Positions 1 to 4,346 of a DNA stretch of 5,278 bases are shown piece after piece; the stretch's first letter is position 1; each line of letters begins with the position of its first letter. The notes below the pieces were generated by a model. That model was not told the origin of the DNA. It saw only the letters and a list, made by a program, of their open reading frames with translations, and made no database searches. Position numbers and translations under genes: made by a program. This DNA comes from Calditrichia bacterium (GTDB taxonomy: Bacteria; Calditrichota; Calditrichia; Calditrichales; Calditrichaceae): assembly GCA_027039465.1 (NCBI GenBank), contig JALWEA010000074.1:1-5278 (forward strand). The letters run 5' to 3'.

Positions 1-12
1 GCTAATTGGGCA

Positions 13-39
13 CCCTTCCCTCAGCGTCGTAGGGAAGGG
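13..39. repeat. GC-rich hairpin, dispersed palindromic (REP-like) element copy 1
   Basis: Positions 13-21 (CCCTTCCCT) and 31-39 (AGGGAAGGG) form a perfect 9-bp inverted repeat around a 9-nt loop. The stem is followed by a G-rich tail (GGGGATGGGGTGAAAA). A related copy with the same stem, loop and tail order lies at 3373-3408. The layout of a pyrimidine arm, short CG-rich loop, purine arm and then TGGGGTGA-type tail resembles a class of intergenic palindromes seen in many bacterial genomes; that comparison is from memory. It could also act as an attenuator or 3'-end stabiliser for a gene to the left, but no T-run follows, so a classical intrinsic terminator is unlikely. Confidence 0.65.
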
Positions 40-70
40 AGGGGATGGGGTGAAAAGGAGAACGGGTAAG

Positions 71-91
71 GATTTGCAAAATTGTCAAATC
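71..91. promoter_or_regulatory. Small AT-rich imperfect palindrome, possible operator
   Basis: GATTTG (71-76) and CAAATC (86-91) are perfect inverted arms. Inside them, CAA (77-79) pairs with TTG (82-84), which gives 9-bp arms with a single extra T at position 85. It lies about 165 bp upstream of the first start codon in a region with no gene. A protein-binding site is possible, but no regulator gene or second copy is visible here, and short AT-rich palindromes also arise by chance. Confidence 0.2.
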
Positions 92-147
92 TAACGAACA
101 AGAGATTTCTCACCGACGGAATGGGGCTTCTATTGACTTATGGTGGA

Positions 148-200
148 GCGTCCGTCCCTCGATACGTCCCGATTCTCGGGACTACTCGGGAACCGGACGC
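148..200. repeat. Large stem-loop upstream of the operon
   Basis: The outer arms GCGTCCG (148-154) and CGGACGC (194-200) are perfectly complementary. Inside them, TCCC (155-158) can pair with GGGA (188-191). At the centre, GTCCCGA (166-172) and TCGGGAC (176-182) form a perfect 7-bp stem with a 3-nt loop. The result is a long, interrupted, GC-rich hairpin. It ends 54 bp before the first start codon and so may lie in the 5' untranslated region if the promoter is upstream. It has no T-run and is not a standard terminator. A repeat-family palindrome or an RNA control or stability element are both plausible. Confidence 0.6.
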
Positions 201-205
201 GGTAC

Positions 206-240
206 CAGTTCCCAGTTCCAAGTTCCTAATTCCTAATAAA
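206..240 (+). repeat. Degenerate 7-bp tandem repeat (heptamer microsatellite), left array
   Basis: Consecutive 7-bp units are CAGTTCC (206-212), CAGTTCC (213-219), AAGTTCC (220-226) and TAATTCC (227-233), followed by a decayed TAATAAA (234-240). The array ends just before the ribosome binding site of the first gene. Positions 209-226 recur as a perfect 18-bp reverse complement at 4244-4261, after the third gene. The units are too regular to be chance, but their role is unknown. Confidence 0.75.
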
Positions 241-254
241 ATAAAGAGGCGGCA

Positions 255-1772
255 ATGAAATTCGGAGAATTCAAGTCCAATAATCAACGGTTTACTTTTT
301 TGGTGGCTTCTGCCTTGCTTTGGCTTGCAACCGCTACCTTTGCCCAAAATGCCGATCTGTTAATCGGTACCGGCGTAGCGGAAATATCCGGTAACAATGC
401 GAATCAAGCCGTAATGCTGGCTAAAAAACGCGCCATGGCTGATTTGGCCGGTCAGATTAAAGTGCGGGTGCACAGCGAATTTTCCCAATCGGTTCGGGAA
501 AATAATCAGGGCATTGACGAGTACACGCGCAGCAAAATCAATTTGATTTCGGATATGGAAATTGAAGGGGTGCGTTTTCAAATCGATCGAAAACCGACCT
601 TTGTTGAAGCCAGGGCTCTGCTCGACAAAGCCAAAGCACGCAAAATTTATTTTGAAAAATGCAAGAATCTGACTTCCGAAATCGATCAACGTTTGGCCAA
701 CGCCGATCAATTTCTGAAGGCCAATCAACCGCAGATTGCCCTGCCCGAACTTCTGAAAGCCTCGCACCTGATGAGCGCCTTTGAACAAGACAAATTAATT
801 TATTTTGCGCTTGGCGGCGAGCGGAATGACAACTTGCAGCTTCATTTGACCCACGCCGCCATCGATCAAAAAATTGCCGGACTGTTGAATCGTAAAATTC
901 GTTCTTTTGACGACGCCTTAAACAGTTTGGCCTTTCAGCTTGCCAAACAAATGCCGCAGCAAGTCCGAATCAAAATCTTTCCCTTTCAATTCGAAGATCG
1001 GAATTACGGCAGTTCCTTTTCGGAATATCTCAGACAGGAATTACAGAACAGCCTGCCCAAATTCTGGCAACCGTCGGCGGGCAAGGTCGGAGACGCTTTG
1101 CTGATTAACGGCAGCTATTGGCTGCATCCCAAAACCATGGTTGTTCTGGCTCAAATCCAAAACAAGCAGGGCTACGTGACCGGCAATGCGCGTGTGGAAA
1201 TTCCCAAGTCTGTGATTGACGCTTTGGGCGTTGCTTACACACCGGCCAATTTTGAACAGGCGCAAAACGATGCGCCCATTTTTGACGACAGCGCCATTGC
1301 CTACGGCGACCTGAACATGCGCGTTTGGACAAACCACGGGACGCGCGATTTGCTGTACAAAGAAGGCGAGCGCATGAAGATTTACGTTCGTGTGAGTTCT
1401 CCGGCTTACATCCGCTGTATTTACCATTTGGCCAACGGTTTGCGCACGCCCTTGGTGGATAATTTTTATGTGGACGCCACCATGGTTAACAAACCGGTTG
1501 AAGTCAATAAGGGCTTTGATCTGATTTGCGCGCCGCCTTTCGGTGTGGAACGTTTGCAGATTTTTGCTTCCACGCGAAAGTTTCCCAAGTTACAGACAAA
1601 AGAAGTCGTGATTAAAGGGCAGAAATATCGCGTGCTGGCCGAACCGATTCAAAAATTTGTGACGAATACGCGCGGCTTTATTAAGCATCCGTCGGGATTT
1701 CTGCCGACAAAGCCGGTTAAATCTGCGGAACGCGTCATCACGGTGACGACCATACCCAATACCATTCAATAA
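255..1772 (+). CDS. Exported LPP20 / CsgG-FlgT-like / DUF4384 domain protein
   Basis: This is a 505-residue envelope protein of unknown exact role. Residues 1-30 are a signal peptide with hydrophobic core FLVASALLWLATATFA and predicted cleavage A30|Q31. There is no lipobox Cys, so a soluble periplasmic or surface protein is expected rather than a lipoprotein. Residues about 36-115 match the LPP20 pattern: GTGVAEISG, an Ala-rich helix (AKKRAMADLAGQI) and a Ser/Val strand region. Residues about 116-180 are helical and TPR-like. Residues about 236-330 (IKIFPFQFEDRNYG, EYLRQELQNSLPKF, LINGSYWL) look like the CsgG/TolB-N/FlgT-middle fold. Residues about 351-445 resemble DUF4384 (MRVWTNHGTRDLLYKEGERM, YIRCIYHLANGL). 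LPP20 followed by a FlgT-middle-like domain parallels the flagellar protein FlgT, with DUF4384 in place of the FlgT C-terminus; no flagellar genes are present. The start is supported by AAGAGG at 244-249. The next gene begins 16 bp after its stop, which suggests one operon. Domain calls are from sequence patterns, without a search. Confidence 0.88.
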   Translation: MKFGEFKSNNQRFTFLVASALLWLATATFAQNADLLIGTGVAEISGNNANQAVMLAKKRAMADLAGQIKVRVHSEFSQSVRENNQGIDEYTRSKINLISDMEIEGVRFQIDRKPTFVEARALLDKAKARKIYFEKCKNLTSEIDQRLANADQFLKANQPQIALPELLKASHLMSAFEQDKLIYFALGGERNDNLQLHLTHAAIDQKIAGLLNRKIRSFDDALNSLAFQLAKQMPQQVRIKIFPFQFEDRNYGSSFSEYLRQELQNSLPKFWQPSAGKVGDALLINGSYWLHPKTMVVLAQIQNKQGYVTGNARVEIPKSVIDALGVAYTPANFEQAQNDAPIFDDSAIAYGDLNMRVWTNHGTRDLLYKEGERMKIYVRVSSPAYIRCIYHLANGLRTPLVDNFYVDATMVNKPVEVNKGFDLICAPPFGVERLQIFASTRKFPKLQTKEVVIKGQKYRVLAEPIQKFVTNTRGFIKHPSGFLPTKPVKSAERVITVTTIPNTIQ

Positions 1773-1788
1773 ACGCGGGAGATGATCC

Positions 1789-3249
1789 ATGCAAAAGATT
1801 CCGTTTTTAGCGTTTGTAGCGCTCGTTATTTTCGTATTTACCGGCAAAGGATTGCGCGCTCAGGATCAGGATGAATTCCAAAAATGGTTAAAAAAAGACC
1901 AACAGTCGTACCAGAAATTTGTTGAAGAGGAAGATCGGGCGTTTGCCGACTTCCTTAAAAAGGATTGGGAGGCGTTTCAGGCAAAACAAGGCGTTAAGCC
2001 TTTCAGCAAGCCCAAACCGGTTACCATGCCAAAAGCGCCAAAGCAGCCTGCGCCCAAACCGACCGCTCCCGTTAAGAAGGTCAAACCTTTACCTGCGCCA
2101 CCGCCTCCGCCCAAACCAAAACCGGTTTTGCCCAAACCGCCGGCAGCCGCGCCGACCATGAAAACCGTTTCCTTTGACTACTATTCGCAGCCGGTCGTGA
2201 TTACATTCAAGAAAAAAATTAAACTTAATTTAAATCCGCCGCTGACCAATCAAAAAATCAGCCAGGTTTGGTTGACCCTTTCGGGAATCGATCAAAAGGA
2301 TGTTTTGAAGCAGCTTCGCGATTACAAGACAAATTTGGCCCTGAATGATTGGGGCTTTTTGAAATTGGTGCACCAAACGGCCTGCAATTTAACCGGTAGC
2401 GACCAGCGCGCCTGCATTGCTTACACATGGTTTTTACTGAATAAATTGGGCTACAATGCAAAAGTGGCTTTCAAACAAAATCGTTTGTTTCTGCTTTTGC
2501 CTTCGAAAGAATTAATGTACGAACGTCCGTTTGTGGTCATCAACAAGCAAAAGTATTATTTTATTACTTTCCGCGGCACGCCGGAACTGAAAGGCAAAAT
2601 TTTAACCTATCGCGGTAATTACCAAAAGGCCGATCAACCCATCGCTCTGGACATCCGCACCTTGCCGCGTTTGCCGCAGGCAGTGAAAAAACGGGTGGTT
2701 CATTTTGTTTATGCTGGCAAGCGTTACGCCGTTCCGCTGGAATACGACGGGGAAGTGGTCAACTATTTCAAAAACTATCCGCAAACCGAGTTGAAGCTCT
2801 ATTTCGAAGCACCGGCTTCTTCTTTTTTGAAATATTCCCTGCTCAACAATTTACGGGAATTAATTAAAGGCAAGAATGAAATGGATGCGGTGAACCTGTT
2901 GCTGCGTTTTGTGCAAACGGGATTTCATTACCGCACAGACGACCAGCAATTCGGCCATGAAAAGTACATGCTGCCGGACGAGACGGTTTACTATCCGAGC
3001 AGTGATTGCGAAGACCGCGCCATTTTATTTTCCTATTTGGTGCGTCATTTACTGGGGCTGGAAGTCATCGGTTTGGACTACCCGAATCATGTGGCCACGG
3101 CCGTACGCTTTCATTCCGAGATTCCCGGCGCGTCCATCCGATTCCGGGGCAAACGTTTCGTGGTTTGCGATCCGACCTACATCAACGCCGATGCGGGCAT
3201 GGTCATGCCGGAATTCAAAGGCGTGACGCCTAAAGTGATTGCGTTCTGA
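1789..3249 (+). CDS. Exported transglutaminase-like cysteine enzyme with N-terminal hendecad helix and Pro-rich linker
   Basis: The product has 486 residues. Residues 1-24 are a signal peptide (LRA|QDQ). Residues 30-66 are an 11-residue aromatic repeat helix. Residues about 70-122 are a Pro/Lys/Ala linker with a PPPPP run at 104-108, reminiscent of the periplasm-spanning linker of TonB. Residues about 158-262 look like a transglutaminase-type fold that has lost its catalytic residues (see the separate entry). A beta-rich stretch covers about 280-345. Residues about 365-470 form the C-terminal transglutaminase-like domain with all three expected residues: Cys407 in SSDCEDRA, His434 in PNHVATAV and Asp461 in VVCDPTY. 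Such domains can be peptidases, amidases or cross-linking enzymes, so the reaction cannot be stated. GGGAG at 1777-1781, 7 nt before the ATG, supports the start. The 16-bp gap to the upstream gene implies co-transcription. The downstream FecR-domain protein carries the same kind of helical repeat, so the two may interact. Confidence 0.88.
   Translation: MQKIPFLAFVALVIFVFTGKGLRAQDQDEFQKWLKKDQQSYQKFVEEEDRAFADFLKKDWEAFQAKQGVKPFSKPKPVTMPKAPKQPAPKPTAPVKKVKPLPAPPPPPKPKPVLPKPPAAAPTMKTVSFDYYSQPVVITFKKKIKLNLNPPLTNQKISQVWLTLSGIDQKDVLKQLRDYKTNLALNDWGFLKLVHQTACNLTGSDQRACIAYTWFLLNKLGYNAKVAFKQNRLFLLLPSKELMYERPFVVINKQKYYFITFRGTPELKGKILTYRGNYQKADQPIALDIRTLPRLPQAVKKRVVHFVYAGKRYAVPLEYDGEVVNYFKNYPQTELKLYFEAPASSFLKYSLLNNLRELIKGKNEMDAVNLLLRFVQTGFHYRTDDQQFGHEKYMLPDETVYYPSSDCEDRAILFSYLVRHLLGLEVIGLDYPNHVATAVRFHSEIPGASIRFRGKRFVVCDPTYINADAGMVMPEFKGVTPKVIAF
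1876..1986 (+). repeat. Hendecad (11-residue) aromatic helix repeats in the transglutaminase-like protein
   Basis: In the gene 2 product, aromatic residues recur exactly every 11 positions: F30, Y41, F52 and F63. A second aromatic lies three residues later in the first three units (W33, F44, F55). The residues between are mostly Lys, Glu, Asp and Gln, so the segment should form a charged amphipathic or coiled helix directly after the signal peptide. The first unit contains KKDQQ, which also occurs in the third unit of the repeat in the FecR-domain gene. Confidence 0.8.
2260..2574 (+). other. Degenerate transglutaminase-like domain inside gene 2 (no catalytic triad)
   Basis: Residues about 158-262 echo the active C-terminal domain. 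FLKLVHQTA (190-198) corresponds to LLRFVQTGF (371-379). SDQRACIAYTWFLLNKLGYN (204-223) corresponds to the stretch SDCEDRAILFSYLVRHLLGL (405-424). The catalytic Cys position is Gln206, or nearby, in this copy. No His aligns with His434, because the equivalent strand reads RLFLLLPS. No Asp aligns with Asp461. It therefore looks like an inactive paralogous domain, perhaps for substrate binding or dimer-like packing. The alignment was made by eye and the similarity is weak. Confidence 0.45.
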
Positions 3250-3367
3250 CGGGCGGTCAGAAGCGCCGGCTGAAAAAGCGGGCACAGATTGAATTCGAAA
3301 AACAGAATAAAAAACTTGCGTTTGATACGAAATTTTGATTATTTGGGAAGCAAAGCCCTGATTGACC

Positions 3368-3408
3368 GGGCGCCCTTCTCCGCGCATCGCAGGGAAAGGG
3401 TTGGGTTG
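3368..3408. repeat. GC-rich hairpin, dispersed palindromic element copy 2, in the 190-bp spacer
   Basis: CCCTT (3373-3377) pairs with AAGGG (3396-3400). TCC (3379-3381) pairs with GGA (3393-3395), leaving C3378 bulged. A G-rich TTGGGTTGAAAA tail follows. The order of parts and several flanking bases (ATTG upstream, GGGC before the stem, TCG in the loop, GAAAA after it) match the element at 13-39. GGGCGCCC at 3368-3375 is itself a palindrome. The rest of the spacer between genes 2 and 3 holds no open frame of note. No convincing promoter was recognised, although the spacer is long enough to contain one for gene 3. Confidence 0.55.
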
Positions 3409-3428
3409 AAAACAAGCTCAAGGAAAAC

Positions 3429-3435
3429 AGGAGGT
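3429..3435 (+). promoter_or_regulatory. Strong Shine-Dalgarno site for the FecR-domain gene
   Basis: AGGAGGT lies 5 nt before the ATG at 3441. It is the best ribosome binding site in the window and fixes this start. The other exported genes have weaker sites (AAGAGG and GGGAG), and the AT-rich fourth gene has none recognisable. This suggests that gene 3 may be translated at a higher level than its neighbours. Confidence 0.8.
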
Positions 3436-3440
3436 AAACC

Positions 3441-4238
3441 ATGGCAGTAAAAGTAATGCGCAGTTTGTTGGCGTTGTTGGTATTGATGTCTTTCGGCTTT
3501 GCGCAGCGTTCCGTCGGTAAAATTACCTTTCCGATCGGCGATAATTTTTTACAGCATGTCGGCGACACGCAATGGAATCCCGTGCAGTATTACATGCCTG
3601 TCTTTAACAAAGACCGCGTTAAAACCGGCAAACAATCGCGCTGTGAGATTACCTTTTCCAATAAAAAAGTCATGCGCATCGGCGAGAATTCCATTGTGGA
3701 AATCAAAGCGGACGAGGCCGGAACGGAAAAAGTGGAAATGAGCCGCGGGCGTGCCTGGATCAGTTTGTTTTTACCCAAAGGCACCAGTCATTTGATTGTT
3801 AAAACACCGACTTCGGTTTGCGCTATCCGGGGCACGGTCTATCGTCTGGATAGCGATTCCAACAAAACCACCTACCGTTGTTATCAGGGAGAATTGGAGA
3901 TTACGCCCATGAAAAAGGATCGCAGCGGGCTGGCCGATACTTCCATTGCCGTAGGCCCTGGCGAGGAACTGATTTTGATCATGAATTTCGAGCAGTACAA
4001 AAAGCAACAGGAAAAGGAATTTCAGGACTACCAAAAACAGCAGATGAACGAATTCGAGCAGTTCAAGAAAAAAGACCAACAGGATTTCCAAAAAATGGTA
4101 GAGCAGGACTTGGCCGACTTCAAGCGCATGAAGGCTGGGCTGGCTTTTAAGAAAGATCGGTTTGATCAGCAAGCCGACGCCAATTCCGATTGGGTGCAGT
4201 GGAATAAGGAACGGGATAAGCTGTTGCAGGAGAAGTGA
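3441..4238 (+). CDS. Exported FecR-domain protein with C-terminal 11-residue repeats
   Basis: The product has 265 residues. Residues 1-21 are a signal peptide (GFA|QRS). Residues about 55-152 form a FecR-type beta domain: DRVKTGKQSRCEITFSNKK, the IGENSIVEIK strand, a central GRAWISL, then the conserved VKTPTSVCAIRGTVYRL and CYQGELEI. Residues about 163-180 close the fold (VGPGEELIL). Residues 183-231 are five exact 11-residue units starting at F183, F194, F205, F216 and F227. A charged tail follows, ending in WVQWNKERDKLLQEK. Classical FecR is an inner-membrane anti-sigma regulator. This protein has an N-terminal signal peptide, no further membrane segment, and no sigma-factor or TonB-receptor gene beside it, so it more likely uses the FecR fold as an envelope structural or binding module. 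It follows the transglutaminase-like gene after 191 bp on the same strand, with which it shares the repeat motif. Co-transcription is possible but not shown. Confidence 0.88.
   Translation: MAVKVMRSLLALLVLMSFGFAQRSVGKITFPIGDNFLQHVGDTQWNPVQYYMPVFNKDRVKTGKQSRCEITFSNKKVMRIGENSIVEIKADEAGTEKVEMSRGRAWISLFLPKGTSHLIVKTPTSVCAIRGTVYRLDSDSNKTTYRCYQGELEITPMKKDRSGLADTSIAVGPGEELILIMNFEQYKKQQEKEFQDYQKQQMNEFEQFKKKDQQDFQKMVEQDLADFKRMKAGLAFKKDRFDQQADANSDWVQWNKERDKLLQEK
3987..4133 (+). repeat. Five hendecad repeats at the C-terminus of the FecR-domain protein
   Basis: In the gene 3 product, units of 11 residues begin with Phe at 183, 194, 205, 216 and 227. The fourth position of each is Y186, Y197, F208, M219 and M230. 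The units read FEQYKKQQEKE, FQDYQKQQMNE, FEQFKKKDQQD, FQKMVEQDLAD and the partial FKRMK. They are extremely rich in Gln, Lys and Glu. An 11-residue period matches a near-straight or right-handed helical coil or an amphipathic surface helix. The third and fourth units closely resemble the first two units of the repeat in gene 2. Confidence 0.9.
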
Positions 4239-4243
4239 TATTG

Positions 4244-4271
4244 GGAACTTGGAACTGGGAATTGGGATAAT
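4244..4271 (-). repeat. Degenerate heptamer microsatellite, right array (inverted copy of 206-240)
   Basis: On the plus strand the 7-bp units are GGAACTT (4244-4250), GGAACTG (4251-4257), GGAATTG (4258-4264) and the decayed GGATAAT (4265-4271). Read on the minus strand they match the CAGTTCC/AAGTTCC/TAATTCC units of the left array. 4244-4261 is an exact reverse complement of 209-226. The array starts 6 bp after the stop codon of gene 3, close to where base composition drops to AT-rich. Confidence 0.75.
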
Positions 4272-4346
4272 TATGCACAAAGGATAATAGAAAGAGAATA
4301 ATAATCATCAAATAATTTTATTAGTAAGAAAATATGGTAAAAATTT

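Noticed and set aside
133..164. TTGACT at 133-138 as a -35 box for the first operon
   Set aside because: No acceptable -10 box lies 16-18 bp downstream; that stretch is the GC-rich hairpin arm.
138..347. Minus-strand open frame of 69 residues overlapping the upstream hairpin and the start of gene 1
   Set aside because: It covers palindromic non-coding DNA and the antisense of a signal peptide, has no recognisable domain and no ribosome binding site worth noting.
360..1427. Several minus-strand open frames of 75-142 residues inside gene 1
   Set aside because: They lie antisense to a gene with clear domain structure and show no family resemblance; they are shadows of its codon pattern.
1919..2161. 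Plus-strand 80-residue frame and a minus-strand Gly-rich frame within the Pro-rich part of gene 2
   Set aside because: Both are alternative readings of the CCN-rich linker codons. The Arg/Pro- and Gly-rich compositions are products of that low complexity.
2909..3233. Plus-strand frames of 105 and 75 residues overlapping the catalytic domain of gene 2
   Set aside because: The overlapped frame encodes the conserved Cys-His-Asp domain, and the alternative translations have no domain-like pattern.
3252..3267. Possible terminator after gene 2 (GGCG 3252-3255 with CGCC 3264-3267)
   Set aside because: The stem is only 4 bp and no T-run follows, so there is no evidence that transcription stops here.
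3771..4280. Minus-strand 169-residue frame rich in Leu and Phe, resembling a membrane protein
   Set aside because: It is the antisense of the Lys/Gln/Glu hendecad repeats and the FecR domain, where complementary codons read as Leu/Phe. The hydrophobicity is an artefact.
4262..4288. Possible promoter for the fourth gene: TTGGGA (4262-4267) and GATAAT (4283-4288)
   Set aside because: Spacing is only 15 bp, the first box falls in the heptamer repeat, and AT-rich DNA yields such matches easily. Some promoter in 4265-4346 is likely, but it cannot be pinpointed.
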